NCBI RefSeq assembly: GCF_016236915.1
Contig: NZ_JAEHOK010000007.1
Span: forward strand, 112,798-176,797
Direction of reading: 5' to 3'
Origin: Salegentibacter maritimus
Lineage (GTDB): Bacteria; Bacteroidota; Bacteroidia; Flavobacteriales; Flavobacteriaceae
DNA: 64,000 nt
This document shows, piece after piece, positions 45,051-52,250 of the stretch. The notes under the pieces were generated by a model. The model was not told where the DNA came from and did not search any database. It was given only the letters and a program-made list of their open reading frames with translations. How positions within the stretch are numbered: the stretch's first letter is position 1; every line of letters begins with the position of its first letter. The position numbers were made by a program, and so were the translations under genes.

Positions 45051-46152
45051 TTTTAAACATACTTTGAATAAGTATTCCTGGGATGATGTGCAGCAAAGTA
45101 TTTCTGCCAAAACAGAAGCAGATGTGCATACTGCCCTGCAGAATGGGAAAAGGAACCTTGAGGATTTTAAAGCCCTTATTTCTCCTGCCGCAAAGCCTTT
45201 TCTCGAACAAATGGCTCAGCAAAGCAGAATTATTACCAAAAAGCGCTTTGGGAATATCATGCAAATGTACGCCCCTATGTATTTAAGCAATGAATGCCAA
45301 AATATTTGTACCTATTGTGGGTTTAGTATGACGAACAAAATCCCCAGAAAGACCTTAAGCGATTCAGAGATAATTAAAGAAGCCGAATTTTTAAAATCTA
45401 AAGGTTATGATCATATTTTACTGGTAACGGGAGAAGCGAACAAAACTGTGGGAGTTGATTATATGTGCAATGCTGTAAAGGTGTTAAGACCATATTTCTC
45501 CAATATTTCGATTGAAATACAGCCTTTAGATCAGGATGAATATAAAACACTGATTGAAAACGGACTTTATGCAACATTGGTTTACCAGGAGACTTACCAT
45601 CGGGAGACTTATAAGATTCATCACCCAAAAGGAAAAAAATCAAATTTTGATTATCGCCTGGAAACTGCAGACAGGTTGGGAAAAGCAGGTATCCATAAGA
45701 TAGGTATAGGGGCTTTACTGGGGCTGGAAGACTGGAGAGTCGACAGTTTTTTTACCGCTTTACACCTTAAATATTTACAAAAAACCTACTGGAAAACGAG
45801 ATATTCTATTTCCTTTCCGCGATTGCGTCCCTTCAGCGGCGGGCTGGAACCTAAAGTGGAAATGACAGACTCTGATCTACTTCAGGTAATTTGCGCATAT
45901 AGGCTACTGGATGAAGAGGTAGAATTATCTATTTCTACTCGGGAAAATGAAGTTTTCAGGAATAATATAGTCCACCTTGGCATTACTTCAATGAGTGCTG
46001 AATCTAAAACAAATCCAGGTGGTTATGTGGTAGAATCACAGTCTTTGGAGCAATTCGAAATTTCTGATGAAAGAAGTACAGAGGTTATTGCACAAATGCT
46101 TTCCGGATCGGGTATAGAGCCTGTCTGGAAAGATTGGGAGAAAAGCTGGTAA
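45043..46152 (+). CDS. thiH: Tyrosine lyase ThiH (2-iminoacetate synthase)
   Basis: A radical-SAM enzyme (369 residues) that cleaves tyrosine to dehydroglycine and p-cresol for ThiG. The cluster motif is CQNICTYC (Cys-x3-Cys-x2-Cys) near residue 87, followed by GFSM. The BATS domain lies C-terminal. Use of ThiH rather than the oxygen-dependent ThiO means thiazole assembly in this cell can proceed at low oxygen. It overlaps thiG by 8 bp; thiF starts 3 bp after it. Confidence 0.95.
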   Translation: MSSFKHTLNKYSWDDVQQSISAKTEADVHTALQNGKRNLEDFKALISPAAKPFLEQMAQQSRIITKKRFGNIMQMYAPMYLSNECQNICTYCGFSMTNKIPRKTLSDSEIIKEAEFLKSKGYDHILLVTGEANKTVGVDYMCNAVKVLRPYFSNISIEIQPLDQDEYKTLIENGLYATLVYQETYHRETYKIHHPKGKKSNFDYRLETADRLGKAGIHKIGIGALLGLEDWRVDSFFTALHLKYLQKTYWKTRYSISFPRLRPFSGGLEPKVEMTDSDLLQVICAYRLLDEEVELSISTRENEVFRNNIVHLGITSMSAESKTNPGGYVVESQSLEQFEISDERSTEVIAQMLSGSGIEPVWKDWEKSW

Positions 46153-46155
46153 ATT

Positions 46156-47226
46156 ATGTTGACAAGAAAAGAAAAACAGCGGTACAATCGGCATACCTTG
46201 TTGGATGAAATAGGAGAAGCTGGGCAGTCAAAATTAAAAGATGCTAAAGTACTGGTAATTGGAGCAGGTGGTTTGGGTTGCCCTGTTTTACAGTATTTAG
46301 CTGCTGCCGGAGTTGGGAAAATAGGGATCATAGATGATGACGTGGTAGATATTTCTAATTTACAGAGGCAGATTCTTTATGTTGAAAAAAATGTAGGTGA
46401 ACCAAAAGTGATTGCTGCCAAAAATAGGCTTCAGAAGATGAATTCTGCTATAGATATCGTGGTTTATAATGAGAGGCTAACGGCAAATAATGCACAGGAG
46501 CTTTTCTTAATGTATGATATCGTCGTGGAAGGAAGTGATAATTTCACCACTAAATATCTGGCAAATGATGCTGCAGTTTTAACAAATAAACCATTGGTGT
46601 TCGGTTCTATTTATAAATTTGATGGGCAGGTTTCGGTATTTAATTATAAAAATGGACCTACTTACCGTTGCCTGTTTCCAGCAGTAGGTTCTGCAGAAGA
46701 AATGCCTTCCTGCAGCCAAGTTGGCGTTTTAGGAATACTTCCGGGAATTATCGGAAACCTGCAGGCGAACGAAGTGCTAAAAATAATTTTAGGGATAGGC
46801 GAGGTTTTATCAGGAAAACTTCTGCTTTTTGATGCCCTTCAAATGCAAACCCAATTAATACCTTTCTCCAGAGATCCCGAAGCGAAAATAACGGAATTGA
46901 AAGAAGTTAATTCTTTATGTGCAACTGCTATTTCAGACTCAGTCACCTACGATGAGTACCTTAAGTCTCCCGAATGTTTCAATTTGCTGGATGTAAGGAG
47001 TGCTGAAGAGCGAATAGCATTTAGCATCGGAGGATTACACATTCCACTTTCACAGTTAGAAAGCAGGTATAGCGAATTAACTTCCAAAGATAATCTGCTG
47101 GTTTATTGTGCCTCTGGTATAAGAAGTTTGAAAGCAATTACTGTACTTAAAAAGATATTTAATAGGAAGAAGATATTTAACCTTGAAGGTGGGATACAAA
47201 AGTTAAAATTTGATTCTGAAAGATAA
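46156..47226 (+). CDS. thiF: ThiF/MoeB-type adenylyltransferase fused to rhodanese
   Basis: A 356-residue E1-like enzyme that adenylates the ThiS C-terminus and, through its C-terminal rhodanese domain (about 260-356, active Cys in VYCASGIRS), can deliver sulfur. The nucleotide motif is GAGGLGCPVL near residue 36, and PSCSQVGVLG holds the conserved internal Cys. The usual zinc CxxC pairs appear reduced to single Cys (TYRCLFP and NSLCATA), so the structural zinc is probably lost. In the same operon as thiS, ThiF is the better name, though a molybdopterin role is possible. Confidence 0.88.
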   Translation: MLTRKEKQRYNRHTLLDEIGEAGQSKLKDAKVLVIGAGGLGCPVLQYLAAAGVGKIGIIDDDVVDISNLQRQILYVEKNVGEPKVIAAKNRLQKMNSAIDIVVYNERLTANNAQELFLMYDIVVEGSDNFTTKYLANDAAVLTNKPLVFGSIYKFDGQVSVFNYKNGPTYRCLFPAVGSAEEMPSCSQVGVLGILPGIIGNLQANEVLKIILGIGEVLSGKLLLFDALQMQTQLIPFSRDPEAKITELKEVNSLCATAISDSVTYDEYLKSPECFNLLDVRSAEERIAFSIGGLHIPLSQLESRYSELTSKDNLLVYCASGIRSLKAITVLKKIFNRKKIFNLEGGIQKLKFDSER

Positions 47227-47405
47227 AGTTTAAAGGAATAGGACAAAAAACTGTATAATGAAATTGTATGAAAGGCACTTTTATTGAATTGCTTATCTTT
47301 CATTTGTAAAGGTACTATAATATTGAAATTACGTTCTTTAAATTGTCTCTGGCTTGTTAAATAAAGCTAACGGGCTTGTAACAAAAAAATTAAACTTTAA
47401 GCTGA
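47227..47405. other. Intergenic region after the thi operon
   Basis: AT-rich with no recognised gene, terminator or repeat. The adjoining 47406-47597 is a gene remnant. Confidence 0.4.
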
Positions 47406-47597
47406 ATAACTAAACGTAAAAGCGAGGAAGGTAAAAGTATTTATTGTGATGGTGGAGCTGAGCTAATTAACGAACTAACTAAAAATGATCTCATAAATGA
47501 ACCTGACATTTCGGTTATACCATTTTTGCTGAAAATGATACAAGGTTATGACTTTCATCTACATTTTCACCTCTTCTCAAAAACTAATCATGAATAA
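47406..47597 (+). pseudogene. Remnant of a RibD_C/dihydrofolate-reductase-like gene
   Basis: The frame starting at 47406 (just after an in-frame TGA) and ending at TAA 47595-47597 reads EEGKSIYCDGGAELINELTK, then NDLINEPDISVIPFLLKM. This is the characteristic C-terminal half of RibD_C-type reductases (IYxDGGAEhhNEL, then SVIPhLL). No start codon or N-terminal half is present and the last 15 codons do not fit the family. It is therefore a decayed copy. Such genes often lie beside VOC, SRPBCC and DinB-fold genes, as here. Confidence 0.7.
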
Positions 47598-47627
47598 TTT
47601 TCTTATTTTTAAACAAACTCTAAAATA

Positions 47628-48221
47628 ATGGAAGACTCCTTTTTTAAAAAAATATACAACCATACCAATATTAAAAAGGACGACTACAATACCATTATTA
47701 ATGCCCATACCAAAGTTGATTTTTCAAAAAATGATATTGTACTAAATGAAAACCAAATCAATAATGCTTACTATTTAGTAAAAAGCGGATTGTTCCGATC
47801 GTATGTTGTTGATTATAAAGGCAACGAAATTACAACCGGATTTTTTGGCCCTTATGATATTTTAATTGAAGTCGCTTCATTGTTTCTCCGCATTCCTTCA
47901 AAAGAAACTATCCAGGCGCTAACAGACTGTGAAGTTTATAAAATTAAGTTTAACGATTTCCAGAATCTTTACAGCAACATAGAAGGTTTCACAGAATGGG
48001 GCCGTAATTGGATGTCTCACCAACTTTTTATGGCAAAAAAAAGAGCGGTTACTATGCATACGCAAAGTGCTTCCCAAAGGTATTTAAGTTTAGTTAAGGA
48101 AAAACCGCAAATCATTAAAGAAGTGCCGTTAAAATATATTGCTACTTATTTAGGGGTTACCGATACTTCTTTGAGTAGGATTAGAAAAGAAGTGCTTTCT
48201 CAAACAGAGAAGTTGCCATAG
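47628..48221 (+). CDS. Crp/Fnr family transcriptional regulator
   Basis: A 197-residue regulator with an N-terminal cyclic-nucleotide-binding-like barrel (about 15-115, including NAYYLVKSGLFRSYVVD and the GFFGPYDILIE turn). The C-terminal helix-turn-helix (LKYIATYLGVTDTSLSRIRKE) lies near residues 165-185. No Fnr-type cysteine set is present. It belongs to the short Bacteroidota group and the ligand is unknown. It heads a run of small stress-type genes on the same strand, 59 bp before the DinB-fold gene, and may control them. Confidence 0.85.
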   Translation: MEDSFFKKIYNHTNIKKDDYNTIINAHTKVDFSKNDIVLNENQINNAYYLVKSGLFRSYVVDYKGNEITTGFFGPYDILIEVASLFLRIPSKETIQALTDCEVYKIKFNDFQNLYSNIEGFTEWGRNWMSHQLFMAKKRAVTMHTQSASQRYLSLVKEKPQIIKEVPLKYIATYLGVTDTSLSRIRKEVLSQTEKLP

Positions 48222-48280
48222 GACAAGATTTTATTGAGTTCTTTTTTTGAAGTTTGTAAGTATCTTATTTAGAAATAGAA

Positions 48281-48808
48281 ATGACAGGGATAGAAGAAAA
48301 TACATTCAATGAATTTCATAAAATAACGTTGAGATTATTGAAAATTCTTGCTGCTTTATCTGAGGAGCAAATAAATTCTTCTCCCAATAAAGGCTGGTCT
48401 CCAGGGCAATTAGGAGAACATCTATTAAAATCTTATGCATCTGTTGATACATTGAACGGCAAAACGAAAAGAACAAATCGGCCTATGGGCCAAAAATTGG
48501 GGCCAGTCAAAACCTTATTTTTGGATATTTCGATTAAAATGGATTCTCCGGAGGCTATTCTCCCAACCCAGGAAAGAATAATCAAAAAAGACTTAATAGA
48601 GGCCTTAAAAGATAGGGTTGAGCAAATAAAAGAAGTGATAAAAAACAAAGATTTGTCTTTAACCTGTACGGATTTTTCAATTCCCGAGTATGGCGAATTC
48701 ACAAGGTATGAATGGATATGGTTCAATATTTATCATACCCACAGGCATATTCTTCAACTGGAAAATATGAGGGTATTGGGTAGTAATAAAGATGTTGAAT
48801 CAAAATGA
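48281..48808 (+). CDS. DinB superfamily (DinB_2) four-helix protein
   Basis: A 175-residue member of the DinB/YfiT-like metal-binding four-helix bundle superfamily, not related to DNA polymerase IV. The three metal-ligand His are visible: in QLGEHLLKSY near residue 47 and in YHTHRHILQLENM near 155. Roles range from thiol transferases to unknown. It may be co-transcribed with the Crp/Fnr gene. Confidence 0.8.
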   Translation: MTGIEENTFNEFHKITLRLLKILAALSEEQINSSPNKGWSPGQLGEHLLKSYASVDTLNGKTKRTNRPMGQKLGPVKTLFLDISIKMDSPEAILPTQERIIKKDLIEALKDRVEQIKEVIKNKDLSLTCTDFSIPEYGEFTRYEWIWFNIYHTHRHILQLENMRVLGSNKDVESK

Positions 48809-48858
48809 AAATTTTAAAGGTAATTCAGGCTTATTTTCTTGGTTTTAAATAAGTGGTA

Positions 48859-49020
48859 ATGCAATTTTTGGATATCTTCTCGATGATAGGTTTAAATTCA
48901 GTCGTCCCCAAATCTTCAGCACAAAAAATAGAAGGGATATCCTATTTCAAAAAGGTATTAGTAGAAGAGTGTAAGAGTATCAAATTCTATAAGTTCATCG
49001 AGTATAAAACTGTTTTTTAA
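48859..49020 (+). CDS. Possible small ORF, 53 residues
   Basis: ATG 48859 to TAA 49018-49020. The product (starts MQFLDIFSMIGLNSVVPKSS) has no recognisable motif or hydrophobic helix. It precedes a terminator by 33 bp. It may be a real small gene or a remnant. Confidence 0.2.
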   Translation: MQFLDIFSMIGLNSVVPKSSAQKIEGISYFKKVLVEECKSIKFYKFIEYKTVF

Positions 49021-49053
49021 AATTATAAAGCAATAATATGTTGTCCTAAATAG

Positions 49054-49086
49054 AGAACTTGCCATATGGAAAGTTCTTTTTTGTTT
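49054..49086 (+). terminator. Terminator-like hairpin
   Basis: AGAACTT (49054-49060) pairs with AAGTTCT (49071-49077), 10-nt loop, followed by a T run. It would separate the Crp/DinB-fold transcript from the VOC genes. Confidence 0.75.
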
Positions 49087-49131
49087 TCTTTTTTAACTTT
49101 TGTAATAATAACTGTTTAAAATATTCAAAAT

Positions 49132-49515
49132 ATGAAAAGAATTAATCCCGTGGTATGGTTCGAAATTTATGTAAGTGATATAAGTAGGGCTACAAAATTT
49201 TACGAAAAAGTACTTCAAGTAGTTATGGAAGATATGAGCGACCCAACAAATCCATCCATCCAAATGAAATGTTTTCCCAGTGATATGGAAATTTATGGGG
49301 CTGCTGGCGCTTTGGTGAAAATGGAATCAGTAAAGCCCTCCACCAATGGAAGCCTTGTTTATTTTGGTTGTGAGGATTGTAAAATTTTAGAAAATCGGGC
49401 GGCAGAAAATGGAGCTGAAATTATTCAACCCAAAATGGCTATTGGTGAGCATGGTTTTATTTCTATAATTAAAGATACTGAAGGTAACTCTATTGGATTC
49501 CATTCTATAAATTAA
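49132..49515 (+). CDS. VOC (glyoxalase-fold) protein
   Basis: A 127-residue vicinal-oxygen-chelate protein with two beta-alpha-beta-beta-beta units. The first unit begins NPVVWFEIYVSDISRATKFYEKVL; the second ends ISIIKDTEGNSIGFHSIN with the family Glu/His positions. Such proteins include glyoxalases, dioxygenases and fosfomycin-type resistance proteins. The substrate is not assignable. The next gene begins within 10 bp, so an operon of small enzymes is likely. Confidence 0.85.
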   Translation: MKRINPVVWFEIYVSDISRATKFYEKVLQVVMEDMSDPTNPSIQMKCFPSDMEIYGAAGALVKMESVKPSTNGSLVYFGCEDCKILENRAAENGAEIIQPKMAIGEHGFISIIKDTEGNSIGFHSIN

Positions 49516-49524
49516 GTGTGTGTT

Positions 49525-49920
49525 ATGGAAAGCATTGAACATGTTAATTATATAAAAGCACCAATCGCAAAGGTCTATAAAACACTAACCACTAAAGAAG
49601 GTTTAGGGAACGTTTGGACGAAGAAACTCAAAGTGAAACCTGAAATTGGCTTTGTCAATGAGTTTGATTTTGATGAAGGTTATATCACGAAGTTTAAGGT
49701 TATTGAACTTATAGAGAACAATAAAATCGTTTGGGAATGTATCGCTTCTGATGAAGAGTGGATAGGCACGAAAGTTTCTTTTGGACTATCGGAAAAAGAT
49801 AATGTCACAACCGTAACCCTTATACATTACTATTGGAGGAAGCGCACAGACTTTTATCGTTGGTGCAATTACAATTGGGCTATGTTTCTCTATCGATTGA
49901 AGACTTATATTGAAAACTAA
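49525..49920 (+). CDS. SRPBCC (AHSA1-like) domain protein
   Basis: A 131-residue START-like protein of the AHSA1/SRPBCC group. It begins ESIEHVNYIKAPIAKVYKTL, has VWTKKLKVKPEIGFVNEFDF and WECIASDEEWIGTKVSF, and ends in a long helix (WCNYNWAMFLYRLKTYIEN). These proteins bind hydrophobic ligands; the role is unknown. A GTG three codons upstream is open, but the ATG at 49525 is preferred. Confidence 0.85.
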   Translation: MESIEHVNYIKAPIAKVYKTLTTKEGLGNVWTKKLKVKPEIGFVNEFDFDEGYITKFKVIELIENNKIVWECIASDEEWIGTKVSFGLSEKDNVTTVTLIHYYWRKRTDFYRWCNYNWAMFLYRLKTYIEN

Positions 49921-49991
49921 AACTGCTTATGATAGAAGGTATAAAGTGTGATTTAATAAATACAACACTGGTTTATTTAAAAGATTAATAG

Positions 49992-50390
49992 ATGAAACAA
50001 CAGATAACATCCTTTTTGACATTCCAAAAAAGCAATGCAGAACAGGCTATGAACTTTTACGTGGATGTATTCAATAATTCGAAAGTGATTGAGGTACAAC
50101 GTTACGGAAATGATGGGGCAGGTAAAGAGGGAACGCTTATGAGAGGTGTTTTTGAGTTAAACGGTAAACAGTTTATATGTAGCGACAGTTTTATTCAACA
50201 TAAATGGGACTTTACACCTGCAGTATCTAATTGGGTAGAATGCGAAACGAAAGAAGAGCTTAATCGACTCTATAAAACCCTCTCGGAGAGCGGTGATGTT
50301 AAGATGCCCTTAGATAATTACGGTTTTAGTAAGCTATTTGCTTTTGTAGAAGATAAATTTGGGCTTTCGTGGCAATTAAATTTGGAATAA
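49992..50390 (+). CDS. PhnB-like VOC protein
   Basis: A 132-residue protein of the PhnB / '3-demethylubiquinone methyltransferase' VOC subgroup. It shows QITSFLTFQKSNAEQAMNFY at the start, RGVFELNGKQFICSDS in the middle, and DNYGFSKLFAFVEDKFGLSWQL at the end, as in the family. No methyltransferase activity is implied. The third small fold protein in this run, it is 71 bp after the SRPBCC gene. Confidence 0.85.
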   Translation: MKQQITSFLTFQKSNAEQAMNFYVDVFNNSKVIEVQRYGNDGAGKEGTLMRGVFELNGKQFICSDSFIQHKWDFTPAVSNWVECETKEELNRLYKTLSESGDVKMPLDNYGFSKLFAFVEDKFGLSWQLNLE

Positions 50391-50429
50391 GTATCATTCG
50401 GTTGGGAATAAATTAAAGTTTAATAAACA

Positions 50430-50846
50430 ATGAAAGTAAATCAAATTTGGGCAAATCTTGGCGTAGAAAATATTGAGCGAACTAAATCTTTTTATAAGTC
50501 GTTGGGGTTTCAGTTAAATGGAGAGCCTTCAGAAGACTTGGTCAGTTTCTTTTTTGGTCCTGAAGATTTTGTGATTCATTTCTTCAAAAAAGAAAAGTTG
50601 GAAGCAAGTTTAGAAGGAAGTTGTACCGATTTAAGTAGTGGTAACGAAGTACTGTTTTCTTTAGCTGTTGAAACCAAAGGAGAATATGACCAATTCGTAA
50701 CAGACATAAAGAATGCAGGAGGCAGAATTTTATTCGACTCAAACAAGAATAAAAAAGAATTATATGATAAAAATGGATTTATCGTCTGTGTCTTTTCAGA
50801 TCTTGATGGTCATAAATTTAACTTGCTCTACACTGCAAATATGTAA
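50430..50846 (+). CDS. VOC family protein
   Basis: A 138-residue glyoxalase-fold protein: QIWANLGVENIERTKSFYKS at the start, DFVIHFFKKEKL in the middle, and CVFSDLDGHKFNLLYTANM at the end with the DxDGH block. Different from the other two VOC proteins of the cluster. The substrate is unknown. It lies 39 bp after the PhnB-like gene. Confidence 0.83.
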   Translation: MKVNQIWANLGVENIERTKSFYKSLGFQLNGEPSEDLVSFFFGPEDFVIHFFKKEKLEASLEGSCTDLSSGNEVLFSLAVETKGEYDQFVTDIKNAGGRILFDSNKNKKELYDKNGFIVCVFSDLDGHKFNLLYTANM

Positions 50847-50864
50847 ACTTAAAAGCTTTAAATA

Positions 50865-51242
50865 ATGACCAAAATGATATCCAGGACAGATTGCGGCAAC
50901 TCCCCTAAAATGGAGTTTTTAAAACAATTTAATATTGCCTTTGCCGAAGGGAACGTCATATTCTTAAAAGAGGGTGTTACAGATGATATTATATGGAACA
51001 TAATTGGGGATAGGAAAATTGAGGGCAGAGCAAATTTTGTGAAAGCATTAGAAGAACTACAATCCTTGAAAGCATCGGAATTGATGATAGACCAAATCCT
51101 GTCCCATGGAAAAGAAGGGGCAGTTAATGGATGGATGATAATGGAAAACGGAAAAAAATATGCCTTTTCAGATTTTTATTTCTTTCAAGATGCCAAAGGT
51201 GAAAAAATTAAAGCTATAACATCTTACTGTATAGAAGTATAA
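50865..51242 (+). CDS. SnoaL/NTF2-like protein
   Basis: A 125-residue protein of the SnoaL/NTF2-like cone fold: an N-terminal helix (KMEFLKQFNIAFAEGNVIFL), the strand pair DDIIWNIIGDRKIEGRANFV with the typical Trp/Gly-Arg, and final strands KKYAFSDFYFFQD and AITSYCIEV. Members include ketosteroid isomerase-like enzymes and non-enzymatic binders. It belongs to the same run of small genes, 18 bp after the VOC gene. Confidence 0.75.
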   Translation: MTKMISRTDCGNSPKMEFLKQFNIAFAEGNVIFLKEGVTDDIIWNIIGDRKIEGRANFVKALEELQSLKASELMIDQILSHGKEGAVNGWMIMENGKKYAFSDFYFFQDAKGEKIKAITSYCIEV

Positions 51243-51291
51243 ATCCTTTACATAATTATTTGAAAAAGTGTGATTTTAAAACAATGCTATT

Positions 51292-52048
51292 ATGAAATAT
51301 TGTAGATTTTTATTGATTTATGCCATAGTAACAATATCATTTCAAACTTCATATTCCCAAACGAACAATAAATCAGTTTTTGTGCTTGTTCATGGAACTT
51401 GGGGTGGTGGATGGGCTTTTAAGCAAGTGGACTCATTACTTACTGAAAATGGTAACGTAGTTTATAGGCCAACACTTACCGGGCAAGGTGAGAGAGTTCA
51501 TTTATCTTCACCTGAAATTGGATTAAAAACACATATTACAGATATTGTAAATACAATTCTTTATGAAGACCTTCATGATGTTATTTTGGTTGGTCATAGC
51601 TATGGCGGAATGATTATTACCGGAGTAGCTGATACTATTCCAGAGAGAATAAAGAAACTTATATGTTGATGCAGTAGTTCCTGAGAATGGCGAGAATATG
51701 CTATCCATTTTAAAAATAAACAATGAAGTTCTTTTTAGAAATGTAAATGGATATCTAATTCCATCTTGGGTTCAAGGCGGACAAAAACCACCAAAAGATG
51801 TACCTCATCCGTATAAAACTTATACAGATACTATCTTTCTAAAAAATCCCTTGAGGATAAAACTTCCAACAACCTATATTCTTACGGTAGACAAAGGGAA
51901 AGAACCTAAAAATGATGATTTTGTCTTTCATGCTGAACGTGCTAAAGAAAAGGGATGGAATATTTTACGTTTAGAAGCAGACCACAACCCTCAATGGTCT
52001 TCTCCAGAGCAATTCGTTAAATTACTTCAGGAAGACATCAAAAACTAA
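51292..52048 (+). pseudogene. Frameshifted secreted alpha/beta hydrolase
   Basis: Two frames together make one EstC-like alpha/beta hydrolase. The first (51292-51669) has a signal peptide, the oxyanion motif VHGTWGGGW and the nucleophile GHSYGG, and ends RIKKLIC then stop. The second continues from about 51665 with VDAVVPENGENMLSIL and carries the His block EADHNPQWSSPEQF. In homologues the join usually reads LIYVDA. Here CTTATATGTTGAT lacks two bases, as if one AT unit were lost from an ATATAT run. The catalytic triad is split, so the gene is broken unless the base error is technical or recoding occurs. Confidence 0.8.
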
Positions 52049-52147
52049 TAAGACGCACCCACAGCACTGTGTGTTTAATGCGCTGGCTTTTATGTTTTGG
52101 ATTATTTGTTCGGTTTTTATTTGCTGAATAAAGAATATTAATCATTC

Positions 52148-52190
52148 AACCTGGCATCAAGTTTAGTTTAGTAATTCTACCAGGTTTTTT
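52148..52190 (+). terminator. Terminator before the sensor kinase gene
   Basis: AACCTGG (52148-52154) pairs with CCAGGTT (52180-52186), long 25-nt loop with inner pairing possible, followed by TTTT. Confidence 0.6.
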
Positions 52191-52250
52191 AATTTATTTA
52201 TAACAATTTGTTGTTATCTTTCAGCTTCTGTATCATTCATAGTATTTTTA

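Larger units (their letters stand above)
48809..49131. other. Intergenic region with a possible small ORF and a terminator
   Basis: 323 bp. It holds an open frame of 53 codons (48859-49020) and a terminator-like hairpin (49054-49086), both listed separately. Nothing else was seen. Confidence 0.4.

Noticed and set aside
48281..48808. Second DNA polymerase IV suggested by the DinB name
   Set aside because: The DinB superfamily protein here is a His-ligand four-helix bundle, unrelated to the polymerase.
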